A stretch of DNA of 64,000 bases, from positions 186,001 through 250,000 of the forward strand of contig CAVPTW010000005.1 of NCBI GenBank assembly GCA_963708735.1, given 5' to 3'. The notes beneath the pieces are model-generated. The model saw only the letters and a list, made by a program, of their open reading frames with translations, was not told the origin of the DNA and ran no database searches. Origin of the DNA: JAGPUQ01 sp963708735 (GTDB taxonomy: Bacteria; Pseudomonadota; Gammaproteobacteria; Pseudomonadales; Porticoccaceae). How positions within the stretch are numbered: the first letter of the stretch is position 1; each line of letters opens with the position of its first letter. Position numbers and translations under genes: made by a program. Below, piece by piece: positions 1-7,494 of this stretch.

Positions 1-640
1 TGGCGCCCAGCGCGGCGTAAATCTCCCCTTTGGCGGCCGCCACCCCGGCCAGGGAACCGAAGCCCGCGACATGGGCGGGCAGCACATTGGTGATCAACGC
101 CACCGTCGGGCGCGCGATGCTGCCCAGCCAGGCAATTTCGCCGGCGGCACTGGCGCCCATTTCGAGCACCGCGAAGCGATGCTCGGGCTCGCTGCCGAGC
201 AGGGTGAGCGGCAACCCGATGTGGTTATTGAGGTTGCCGCGCGTCGCCAGCACCGGTCCCAGACCGCGCAGAATGGCCGCCGTCATCTCCTTGACAGTGG
301 TCTTGCCGCTGCTGCCGGTGATGGCGATCACCGGGCCATCGAACTGGTCGCGCGCGAGTGACGCGAGTTGCCCGAGGGCCTCGCCGGTATCGGGCACGAT
401 CCATTGCGGGAGTTTCAGCCGCTTGTCGGCGCGCGTGACCACCAGCCCGCAGGCCTGTGCGGCCGCCTCGGCGAGAAACTGATGGGCGTCGAAGCGCTCG
501 CCCCGCAATGCCACGAACAACTCGCCCCCGCGCAACTGACGGGTGTCGGTCGCGACGCGCTGGAAGCGACAATCGGGATACATGAGCGTGCCGCCGAACG
601 CGGCGGCGGCTTCCGACAGGGTCAGCGGGCGCACGGTCAT
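1..640 (-). CDS. murF: MurF, UDP-MurNAc-tripeptide--D-Ala-D-Ala ligase (N-terminal part, runs off the left edge)
   Basis: Cytoplasmic ATP-dependent ligase that adds D-Ala-D-Ala to UDP-MurNAc-tripeptide, the last soluble step before MraY. About 213 residues are visible, starting with ATG at 640. They contain the Mur-ligase P-loop GSSGKTTVKE, the following NLNNHIGLPLTLL block and the EMGA strand, in the usual MurF order. The central-domain remainder and the C-terminal domain lie outside the window. The ATG overlaps the murE stop by four bases (ATGA), so translation is probably coupled. It is the last visible member of the dcw operon. Identity is secure; only completeness cannot be judged. Confidence 0.95.
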   Translation of the reverse strand, partial: MTVRPLTLSEAAAAFGGTLMYPDCRFQRVATDTRQLRGGELFVALRGERFDAHQFLAEAAAQACGLVVTRADKRLKLPQWIVPDTGEALGQLASLARDQFDGPVIAITGSSGKTTVKEMTAAILRGLGPVLATRGNLNNHIGLPLTLLGSEPEHRFAVLEMGASAAGEIAWLGSIARPTVALITNVLPAHVAGFGSLAGVAAAKGEIYAALGA

Positions 641-2169
641 GACCGGCCCACCCGCGCGGCGAGCGCCCGACGCGCTTCGGCGGCGTCGTCGCAGGGCCAG
701 CGGACGCCGGCAATTTCCTGCCAGGTTTCGTGGCCCTTGCCGGCAATCAGGACGATATCGGCGGGGCTGGCGTCGGCGATGGCCCGCGCGATGGCCGCCC
801 TGCGCTCGGGAATCACCCAAAGGCGGTCGCGCTGATTGGCGGCCACACCGCTCAGGATCTCGGCAATGATGGCGTCGGGATCTTCGCCACGCGGATTGTC
901 GCTGGTCACCACCACCCGGTCCGCGCCCGCCACCGCGATCGCACCCATGTCGGGACGCTTGCCGCGATCGCGCTCGCCGCCGCAGCCGAACACACACCAC
1001 AGTCGCCCGCCCGCGACGCTTTCGCGCAGCGCCGCCAGCACCTGTTCGAGCGCATCGGGTGTGTGCGCATAATCGACCACCACCTGCGGACCCGCGGCAC
1101 CGCCGACCGACTGCATGCGCCCGGGAGCGGCGCGCAGTTGCGAAACGGCAGCCAGTACGGCGGCCAGCTCGAAACCCTGAACACAGGCCGCGCCAATCAC
1201 CGCCAGCAGATTGGCAAGGTTGAAGCGCCCGGGCAGCGCACTCACCAGCGCGCCCTCGCCCCAGGGCGTAACCACCCGGACGCGCACGCCCGCGGCGCTG
1301 AATTCCGCGTCGAGCGCCCGGATCGCGGCGTCACCGCCCTGTGCGGAATAGCCATACCCGGCCACTCCGGGCGGCAATGCGCCGAGCAGTTCGGGGCCGG
1401 CCGGATCATCCAAGTTGATCACCGCACTCGCCAACCCGGGCTGCTGGAACAGACGCGCCTTGGCCGCGCGATAGGCCGCCATGTCGCGGTGGTAGTCGAG
1501 ATGATCGCGGCTCAGATTGGTGAACACGGCAGTGTGCATGGGCACTCCCGCCACCCGCTGCTGATCCAGACTGTGCGACGAGACTTCCATCGCCACCCGG
1601 CGTATACCCTGGTCGCGGAATTCCGCCAACAGCCGCTGCGTGGCGATCGCATCCGGAGTCGTCAACCCGGTGTCCGCCAGCGCAACGGGCCCGCCCAGCA
1701 CCCCAGCGCCCAGTGTTCCGATAACGCCGGCCGGCGCTTCCAGCACTGCAAACAGCTGCGCCAGCAATTGGGTGCAGGTGGTTTTGCCGTTGGTGCCGGT
1801 GACGCCCGTGATGGTCAGCGCCGCGCCGGGCTCGCCGTAAAAACGCCCCGCGATGGCACTGATCCGCGCCGCCAATCCCGCCACCGGGATGACCGGAATC
1901 CGGATTGCCGATCGCAGGTCGATGTACGCGGCCAGATCCTTCGCCTCCGCCAGCACGGCAACCGCGCCGGCGGCGGCAGCGGCGGCAATGAAGTCCCGGC
2001 CGTCCCGGTGGGCGCCGGGCAATGCGACAAAGAGATCGCCCGACGCAACGCCGCGGCTGTCGAGGGCAAGCCCCCGAACGCGGACCTCGGCCCAGGCAGC
2101 CAGCGACGCCGCCTCAGCCAGCAGATCGGCCAGCCGAATATCCACGTCCTGGCAGGGGGCAGCCATCAT
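637..2169 (-). CDS. murE: MurE, UDP-MurNAc-L-Ala-D-Glu--meso-diaminopimelate ligase
   Basis: Adds the third stem-peptide residue to the cytoplasmic peptidoglycan precursor. The 510-residue product has the expected length. It shows the P-loop VTGTNGKTT (about 123-131), the EVSSHSL block (about 195-201), a lysine in AAYRAAKARLF fitting the carbamylated metal-site residue, and DNPR at about 424-427. DNPR is the signature of the meso-diaminopimelate-specific form, so the organism should have Gram-negative-type mDAP wall chemistry. The start ATG overlaps the ftsI stop (ATGA); a second ATG follows directly and could equally be used. The gene overlaps murF downstream in the same way. Confidence 0.97.
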   Translation of the reverse strand: MMAAPCQDVDIRLADLLAEAASLAAWAEVRVRGLALDSRGVASGDLFVALPGAHRDGRDFIAAAAAAGAVAVLAEAKDLAAYIDLRSAIRIPVIPVAGLAARISAIAGRFYGEPGAALTITGVTGTNGKTTCTQLLAQLFAVLEAPAGVIGTLGAGVLGGPVALADTGLTTPDAIATQRLLAEFRDQGIRRVAMEVSSHSLDQQRVAGVPMHTAVFTNLSRDHLDYHRDMAAYRAAKARLFQQPGLASAVINLDDPAGPELLGALPPGVAGYGYSAQGGDAAIRALDAEFSAAGVRVRVVTPWGEGALVSALPGRFNLANLLAVIGAACVQGFELAAVLAAVSQLRAAPGRMQSVGGAAGPQVVVDYAHTPDALEQVLAALRESVAGGRLWCVFGCGGERDRGKRPDMGAIAVAGADRVVVTSDNPRGEDPDAIIAEILSGVAANQRDRLWVIPERRAAIARAIADASPADIVLIAGKGHETWQEIAGVRWPCDDAAEARRALAARVGRS

Positions 2170-3935
2170 CCGGCACCCGCCCCGGTCCGCCCTGCGGCGA
2201 TGGCGGTCACATCTGCTACCGCGCCTCGCTGCGGCTCCGGGGGGAGCGGCGGCTGCACTTCCAGGAGGCGCAGCGCGGCCGAGGTAACCCGGGCGAACAC
2301 CGGTGCCGCCACCACGCCACCGAAGTAACCGCCGACCTGCGGGTCGTCGACCACCACCACCGTCACCAGTTGCGGATTGTCCGCCGGTGCCATGCCGGCA
2401 AACAGCGATACATAGTGATGCGCCTGATAACCGCCAACCCCGACCTTGTGGCTGGTGCCGGTCTTGCCGGCCGAGGCGTAGACCGGAATCGCCGCATGCG
2501 TGCCTGTGCCACGCTCCACCACGGCTTTCAGCATGACGCGGATCTCATCGGCGATCTTGGCTTCGATGACCCGCTTGCCGGCGGGCAAGGGCGTACCCGG
2601 CTCCTGGCGCAGCAAGGTCACGGGCCGGCGCACGCCGCCGTTCGCGAGCACGAGATAAGCGCCCGCCAACTGCAACGGAGTCACCGTCAGCCCATAGCCA
2701 AACGCCAGGGACGCATGCTCCACCGCCGCCCATTTGCGCCGGCTCGGCAGATCGCCGGGGCCTTCGCCCGGAAATCCGGTGCCGGGACTCTGGCCAATGC
2801 CCACCCGGTCGAATACGTTGCGGATACTCTCGGCGTCCAGGGTCATGGCAACCTTGGTAGTGCCCACCTGGCTCGATTTGGCGAGCACGCCCGTAAGGTC
2901 GAGCAGCCCGTAGCTATGGGGGTCCTTGTAGGTCTTGTCGCCGAAGCGGATGTAGCCCGGCGCGGTGTCCACCGGGGTGTCCGGCCGGAATCGTCCACTT
3001 TCCAGTGCCGCCACCATGGTGAACGGCTTCATTACCGAACCCGGCTCGATCATGTCGGTGATCGGCCGATTGCGCTGTGCATTGATCTCACCCGCGCCCC
3101 GCGCGTTGGGATTGAAGGAGGGCTGGCTCACCATGGCCAGCACTTCACCGGTGTGGGCATCCAGCATCACCACGGACCCCGTCGCGGCGCGATGTTCCTC
3201 CAGCGCCGCACGCAACTCGCGGTAGGCCAGGTATTGCAGGCGCAGGTCTATGGAGAGCGCGAGGTCGTTGCCCGGCTTTTCACTGCGGATGAGCTCCAGG
3301 TCCTTGATGACCTGAGTATTGCGGTCCTGGAGCACGCGGCGCTCGCCGGGCACGCCGGCAAGCCACTGGTCGTAGGCCAGTTCGAGCCCCTCCTGTCCCT
3401 TGTCGTCAATGTCGGTAAAACCGACCAGTTGCGCGGCGACTTCACCCGCGGGGTAGTAACGCTTGTACTCGTCGCGCCCGTAGACGCCCTTGAGCTTGAG
3501 TTCGAGAACCGGATTCGCGTCGGCGGGCGCGAGCCGCCGCGCCAGGAACATGAATTCGCGTTTGGCGTTGCGGTCCAGGGTCTCCCGTAACTTCGCCAGG
3601 GGCACGCCGAGCCGCCGCGCCAGGGGCTCAAGGCTCTTGCCGCTCTCCAGGAGTTCCTTCGGATTGGCCCACAGCGTCACCACGGCGGTGCTCACCGCCA
3701 GCGGCTCGCCATGACGATCCGTAATCACTCCGCGGTAAGCGGGAACCGGCCGGATCCGCAGCGTCCGGGCGTCGCCCTGGAGTTGAAGAAAGCGAGCGCC
3801 CTTGTCACCCGTCTCGAACACTTGCAGCCCGGCGGTGTGCCACAACGCCACCACTGGCAACAAACCCAGGACCACCGCCACGCTGAGGTAACGCCAGCGG
3901 TCAATGGTGCGCTGATGGGGCGCCCGGCGCGTCAC
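2166..3935 (-). CDS. ftsI: FtsI (PBP3), septal peptidoglycan transpeptidase
   Basis: Class B penicillin-binding protein that cross-links septal peptidoglycan with FtsW in the divisome. I chose a GTG start at 3935 because it overlaps the ftsL stop (GTGA) and gives 589 residues, the normal family length; an upstream ATG in frame would run through ftsL. One membrane segment spans about 16-34, then the PBP dimerisation region (RGVITDRHGEPLAVS near 68-82). The catalytic SxxK is SVMK (Ser300, Lys303) and the KTGT motif starts at Lys491. The second motif reads SSQ (354-356), where family members usually have SxN; see findings. Its neighbours are the standard dcw genes. Confidence 0.96.
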   Translation of the reverse strand: MTRRAPHQRTIDRWRYLSVAVVLGLLPVVALWHTAGLQVFETGDKGARFLQLQGDARTLRIRPVPAYRGVITDRHGEPLAVSTAVVTLWANPKELLESGKSLEPLARRLGVPLAKLRETLDRNAKREFMFLARRLAPADANPVLELKLKGVYGRDEYKRYYPAGEVAAQLVGFTDIDDKGQEGLELAYDQWLAGVPGERRVLQDRNTQVIKDLELIRSEKPGNDLALSIDLRLQYLAYRELRAALEEHRAATGSVVMLDAHTGEVLAMVSQPSFNPNARGAGEINAQRNRPITDMIEPGSVMKPFTMVAALESGRFRPDTPVDTAPGYIRFGDKTYKDPHSYGLLDLTGVLAKSSQVGTTKVAMTLDAESIRNVFDRVGIGQSPGTGFPGEGPGDLPSRRKWAAVEHASLAFGYGLTVTPLQLAGAYLVLANGGVRRPVTLLRQEPGTPLPAGKRVIEAKIADEIRVMLKAVVERGTGTHAAIPVYASAGKTGTSHKVGVGGYQAHHYVSLFAGMAPADNPQLVTVVVVDDPQVGGYFGGVVAAPVFARVTSAALRLLEVQPPLPPEPQRGAVADVTAIAAGRTGAGAG

Positions 3936-4195
3936 GGTTGCACCATGATGATTTCCTGCAGGGTTGGCGCATGGAGGCGGTATTTCTCCACCCCGAGTTT
4001 TTCGATCCGGCCCGGCGCAGCCAGCGTGCTGCGCTCCAGCAGATAGCGTCCCCATTCCACCTGTAACTGGTGCTCGGTACGCTGATGCTTCGCCAACTGC
4101 ATATAGATCCGCCGACAATCCTGGCTTACCGACACCGCCGCCAGCGCGGTGACCATCACCAGCAACCACAGCGCCATCACAATCCCGCGCGTCAT
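3932..4195 (-). CDS. ftsL: FtsL, divisome membrane protein
   Basis: Small bitopic protein that forms the FtsQLB complex with FtsB and FtsQ and activates FtsWI. The 87-residue product has a short cytoplasmic N-terminus, one hydrophobic segment (about 4-21) and a periplasmic region with heptad-like spacing suggesting a coiled coil, then the LGVEKYRLHAP region near the C-terminus. Sequence conservation in FtsL is low, so the call rests largely on size, topology and its place between rsmH and ftsI. Four-base overlaps at both ends (ATGA with rsmH, GTGA with ftsI) indicate coupled translation. Confidence 0.92.
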   Translation of the reverse strand: MTRGIVMALWLLVMVTALAAVSVSQDCRRIYMQLAKHQRTEHQLQVEWGRYLLERSTLAAPGRIEKLGVEKYRLHAPTLQEIIMVQP

Positions 4196-5130
4196 GCCAG
4201 CTTCTCCGCTACCCGCATCACGGCACTGCGCGCGCGTGGATTGGCGGCAACTTCGGTGGCGGAGGCATGAATTGCGGGCCCCAGCGCACGCATGCGGCGC
4301 GGCAGACGCGCCTCCTCGATCGGCAGTCCACGGGGCACGCGCGGGTGCTCCGCATCGCGGATAAAGCGTTTCACCATGCGGTCTTCAAGGGAATGAAAAC
4401 TGATCACCACCAAACGCCCGCCAATCGCCAGAATCTCAAGCACTTGGTCGAGCACCGCGCGCAATGCGGTGAGCTCGCCGTTGATGTGAATCCGGATCGC
4501 CTGAAACGACTGAGTTGCCGGATGGCGACCGGGCTGCCACGCGGGATGCGCCTCCGCGATGACCTTTGCGAGCTGGACGGTGCGCAACAGCGGCTCCTGC
4601 GTCCGGGCGCGCACAATGGCACGGGCGATGCGTCGCGCGTAGCGTTCCTCGCCGAATTCCTGCAAAACATGGGCGATCTCCGCTTCGCTTGCCGCCGCCA
4701 ACCAGGCGGCTGCACTCTGTCCCTCATCGGGATTCATGCGCATGTCCAGAGCGCCGTCGCGGAGAAAGCTGAAACCCCGCGCCGCGTCGTCCAGTTGCGG
4801 CGACGACACCCCCAGGTCGAGGAGCAGACCCGCCACCGGCACCGGGACCGCCCGCGCGGCCAGGTGCGGCAGCAGGTCGCGAAACGACATCTGTACCATC
4901 TCCAGGCGCCTGTCCCGTGCGGCCAGTGCCGCGCCCACGCGGCAGGCTTCCGGATCGATATCCAGCGCCAGCACCCGGCCCTTGGGCCCGAGGCGGGCGA
5001 GGAGCGCGCGCGTGTGGCCTCCGCGCCCGAAGGTGCCGTCGACGTAAAAGCCATTCGAATCCGTCACCAAGGCCGTCACCGCCTCTTCCCGCAATACTGT
5101 TTGGTGATCGCCCGCAGGCTCGTCGTCCAA
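4192..5130 (-). CDS. rsmH: RsmH (MraW), 16S rRNA m4C1402 methyltransferase
   Basis: SAM-dependent N4-methyltransferase for cytosine 1402 in the ribosomal P site. The 312-residue product shows the SAM loop GTFGRGGHTRALL, LDLGVSSPQLDDAARGFSF, DGALDMRM, the INGEL block and VVISFHSLEDRMVKRF near the end. No ATG fits the N-terminus. I chose TTG at 5130, which gives the standard length and is preceded by AGGAG seven bases upstream; longer in-frame readings run into mraZ. The ribosome site overlaps the mraZ stop codon, so the genes are closely coupled. Confidence 0.95.
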   Translation of the reverse strand: MDDEPAGDHQTVLREEAVTALVTDSNGFYVDGTFGRGGHTRALLARLGPKGRVLALDIDPEACRVGAALAARDRRLEMVQMSFRDLLPHLAARAVPVPVAGLLLDLGVSSPQLDDAARGFSFLRDGALDMRMNPDEGQSAAAWLAAASEAEIAHVLQEFGEERYARRIARAIVRARTQEPLLRTVQLAKVIAEAHPAWQPGRHPATQSFQAIRIHINGELTALRAVLDQVLEILAIGGRLVVISFHSLEDRMVKRFIRDAEHPRVPRGLPIEEARLPRRMRALGPAIHASATEVAANPRARSAVMRVAEKLA

Positions 5131-5140
5131 GTACTCGCTC

Positions 5141-5596
5141 CTACAGCGACAGGCTTTGCATTTCCGCCGGAATCGCCCGCCCGCCGGCGGCCTCGGCCAG
5201 CCACTGCTCGCGCCGGGCGTTCCAGCTGTCGGTACTCCACAATTCGAAGCGATGACCCTGACCCACCAGCACAATCTCTTTATCCAGACCGGCATAAGTC
5301 CGCAGTTCCGGCGGAATCAACACCCGGCCGTTGCTGTCCATTTCCAGTTCACGCGCATGACCGATCAACAGCCGCTGCAAGCGACGGGTATCGGGATTGA
5401 ACGTCGGCAGCTTGGCGATCTGGGCTTCGATTTCCTGCCAGGCAGGCAGGGGATACAGAAACAGGCAGCGGTCTTCGATATCGATGGTGGCCACGAGTTG
5501 GCCGTCACAGCCGGCCGTGAGAGCGTCGCGGTAACGGGCAGGGATCGCCATGCGTCCTTTCGCGTCCATATTGATTTCGTTATTGCCGCGAAACAA
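5141..5596 (-). CDS. mraZ: MraZ, transcriptional regulator of the dcw operon
   Basis: AbrB-like DNA-binding protein that represses its own operon in E. coli. The 151-residue product carries two MraZ/SpoVT-AbrB repeats: MDAKGRMAIPARYRD (about 10-24) and MDSNGRVLIPPELR (about 86-99). It is the first gene of the dcw cluster, and three perfectly spaced MraZ-type boxes lie 31-60 bases upstream of its ATG, which supports autoregulation. Length and motifs are typical. Confidence 0.96.
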   Translation of the reverse strand: MFRGNNEINMDAKGRMAIPARYRDALTAGCDGQLVATIDIEDRCLFLYPLPAWQEIEAQIAKLPTFNPDTRRLQRLLIGHARELEMDSNGRVLIPPELRTYAGLDKEIVLVGQGHRFELWSTDSWNARREQWLAEAAGGRAIPAEMQSLSL

Positions 5597-5624
5597 GGTG
5601 CCTCCGCCGGGCTATTCTCCGGGA

Positions 5625-5660
5625 AACCCACTATTTCCCACAATCTCCCAATTCGAGCCA
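5625..5660 (-). promoter_or_regulatory. MraZ operator: three TGGG boxes at 10-bp spacing
   Basis: On the minus strand TGGG occurs at 5647-5650, 5637-5640 and 5627-5630, exactly 10 bp apart, as TTGGGAGAT, TGTGGGAAA and TAGTGGGTT. A weaker TGGC at 5657-5660 keeps the same phase. MraZ is known to bind closely spaced TGGGN repeats upstream of mraZ. The boxes lie from the edge of the -10 element into the 5' leader, which suits repression. Confidence 0.85.
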
Positions 5661-5687
5661 CTATATGCCCGCCTAACCCAAAGTCAA
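5660..5687 (-). promoter_or_regulatory. Probable sigma70 promoter of the dcw operon
   Basis: Minus strand: TTGACT (5682-5687), a 16-bp spacer, then TATAGT (5660-5665). Both hexamers are close to consensus, and the site ends at the phase of the first MraZ box. Predicted transcripts would start about 55-60 bases before the mraZ ATG. Confidence 0.75.
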
Positions 5688-5911
5688 GCAGGCGATCGCC
5701 ACAAAACACCTTAAAATGCGGGGAAAAGCGACGATCTGGTGCCGAAGCCCGCCGCGCGGAAACGATCAAGGGAATCACTCGATATATATCAGAATAGTGG
5801 GGCGCAAACTTAAAGCGATTAGTGAAGTGTGCGATGCCGGGAGTCGCCGCGCGTGGCGACGGCCCCGCGCACCGCCCGGAATGACCCGGACGGCACGGTG
5901 ATCGGAGAGGT
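5688..5911. other. Spacer between rnpB and the dcw promoter, no gene seen
   Basis: No coding sequence with a ribosome site is visible. A short inverted repeat (GTCGCC / GGCGAC, minus strand, around 5845-5862) follows the rnpB 3' end but has no T-tract, so it is only a weak terminator or processing candidate. The part nearest mraZ is AT-richer (ATATATAT near 5783). Confidence 0.5.
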
Positions 5912-6267
5912 GAAGTCGGCCTGTAAGCCGGGTTCTGTCGTGGACAATCATTCATCTGGGACGCACGTCGCCGCGCGCCTCAAGCGGCCTACCCGAACCC
6001 GACACGGGCCGCGTCATGGGGTTCCTATTTGGCCTTGCTCCGAGTGGGGTTTACCCTGCCACGCCTGTTGCCAGGCGCGCGGTGCGCTCTTACCGCACCA
6101 TTTCACCCTTACCGTCCGCCGGAAGGATCCCGGTGGCTTGGCGGTATATTTTCTGTGGCACTTTCCGTGGACTCACGCCCCCCAGGCGTTACCTGGCACT
6201 CTGCCCTATGGAGCCCGGACTTTCCTCCACCTCGCTTGCGCGAGACAGCGACTGCCCAGCCGACTTC
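5912..6267 (-). ncRNA. rnpB: RNase P RNA (bacterial type A)
   Basis: Catalytic RNA of ribonuclease P, which matures tRNA 5' ends. On the minus strand the hallmark GAGGAAAGTCCGGGCTCC block is present near the 5' end, followed by the CAGGTAACGCCTGG helix, GTGAGTCCACGGAAAGTGCCACAG and, near the 3' end, ACAGAACCCGGCTTA. The termini GAAGTCGGC and GCCGACTTC pair to form P1, which sets the ends and a length of about 356 nt. rnpB lies next to mraZ, as in pseudomonads, but its usual neighbour rsmI is separated by an extra gene. Long open frames across this region are chance. Confidence 0.96.
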
Positions 6268-6273
6268 ACGCCC

Positions 6274-6279
6274 ATTCTA
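6274..6279 (-). promoter_or_regulatory. Candidate -10 element of rnpB
   Basis: TAGAAT on the minus strand, seven bases before the predicted RNA 5' end. No good -35 hexamer is visible at 16-18 bp. Confidence 0.5.
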
Positions 6280-6327
6280 GCCCAGGTGGCGAATGCAGGT
6301 GGCAGGCTTTCGCCGACCCGGCACTTC

Positions 6328-6347
6328 TTCTACCATCTTCTACCATC
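6328..6347 (+). repeat. 10-bp tandem duplication upstream of the phosphotriesterase-like gene
   Basis: TTCTACCATC is repeated twice without spacing. It lies about 70 bases before the start codon of the next gene and could be an operator half-site pair or a replication-slippage product. The sequence does not decide. Confidence 0.6.
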
Positions 6348-6414
6348 GCGCCACCAATATCGCCGCACGCGCCATCCGGCGCGGGACAACTACAACTCAT
6401 TCGGGGGAACTGTC

Positions 6415-7362
6415 ATGCCACACGTAGAAACCGTGCTCGGGCCTGTCGATGTCAACGATCTGGGCATGTGCCTGATGCACGAGCACATCGTGGTCGCCAG
6501 CTGGTCCATGCGCCAGAATTACCACGACTATTACGCGGCCGAAACCGAGATTCCCAAGGCCGCCGCGGCACTCAGGCGGGCCGCCGACCGCGGGGTAAGA
6601 TCCATCGTCGATCTGACCCCGATCAATCTGGGGCGCGACATCCACGCGATCCGCCGGGTCGCCGAAGCCACCGGCGTCAACGTGGTGGTGGCGACCGGCT
6701 TCTACTGGACGGAAGAGCCCCAGATGCACTCTTGGGCGGTGGACAAGCTGGCCGGCTACATGGTGCGCGACATCCGCGAGGGCATCCTCGGCACCGGCAC
6801 CCGGGCCGGCATCATCAAGTGCGCCACCGATCATCCGGGGGTGGACGCCTTCAACAGGAAGCTGCTCCAGGCCGCGGCGGTCGCGCACCGCCAGACCGGA
6901 GTGCCCATCTCCACCCACACCACCGTCGCCAACACCTCGGCGCGCGACCAGGTGGCGGCATTTCGCGAGTTCGGGGTGGACCTGGGCCGGGTGGTGATCG
7001 GCCACCTGGGCGACTCCACCGACCTCGATTACCTGCAGGAGATCCTCGACAGCGGCGCCTTCATCGGCATGGACCGCTTCGGTCTGGAGGCCATGCTGCC
7101 CACCGACGACCGGGTGCGCACGGTGGCGAAACTGTGCGCCAAGGGCTACGCGGGACAGATGGTGATCTCCCACGACTCGTGCAGCTTCCAGGATTTCTTC
7201 GATGGCAGCTACATCGAGAAATTCGCGCCCAACTGGTGTTACGAGCATGTGCCCCGCGACGTGCTGCCGGCGCTGCAGGCAGCCGGTGTGAGCGACAAGG
7301 ACATCAACACCATGATGGTGGAAAATCCGAAAAAGGTATTTTCGAAAATCGGCGGGTACTGA
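6415..7362 (+). CDS. Phosphotriesterase-family metal-dependent hydrolase
   Basis: Binuclear-metal amidohydrolase of the phosphotriesterase-related family; members hydrolyse organophosphate triesters, lactones or related esters, and the substrate here cannot be read from sequence. The 315-residue product has HEH (His22, His24), a lysine in GIIKCATDH fitting the carbamylated bridging residue (Lys135), His168 in STHTT, His197 in GHLGD and Asp254 in SHDS. All metal ligands are therefore present. The ATG at 6415 follows a GGGGGA ribosome site; a longer in-frame reading would start inside rnpB. There is no signal peptide, so it is probably cytoplasmic. It is a single-gene unit with its own terminator, set between rnpB and rsmI. 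Confidence 0.88.
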   Translation: MPHVETVLGPVDVNDLGMCLMHEHIVVASWSMRQNYHDYYAAETEIPKAAAALRRAADRGVRSIVDLTPINLGRDIHAIRRVAEATGVNVVVATGFYWTEEPQMHSWAVDKLAGYMVRDIREGILGTGTRAGIIKCATDHPGVDAFNRKLLQAAAVAHRQTGVPISTHTTVANTSARDQVAAFREFGVDLGRVVIGHLGDSTDLDYLQEILDSGAFIGMDRFGLEAMLPTDDRVRTVAKLCAKGYAGQMVISHDSCSFQDFFDGSYIEKFAPNWCYEHVPRDVLPALQAAGVSDKDINTMMVENPKKVFSKIGGY

Positions 7363-7394
7363 ACGCAGCTACTACGCGAGAGTCCCGCCCACCG

Positions 7395-7422
7395 GACAAG
7401 GGCGCCGTCGGGCGCCCTTGTC
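7395..7422 (+). terminator. Rho-independent-type hairpin after the phosphotriesterase-like gene
   Basis: Perfect 12-bp stem (GACAAGGGCGCC / GGCGCCCTTGTC) with loop GTCG, followed by a weak T-containing tail. It lies 33 bases after the stop codon. Confidence 0.75.
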
Positions 7423-7494
7423 TCTTGAGCTCCTGCCGCTGTCTCCTGCGCGCAGACTTTCCCCCGCCGGACGCGGTTCCGGTCATCGCGGCAC

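Noticed and set aside
730..2328. 532-codon open frame antisense to murE
   Set aside because: Shadow of murE; no motif and no start signal.
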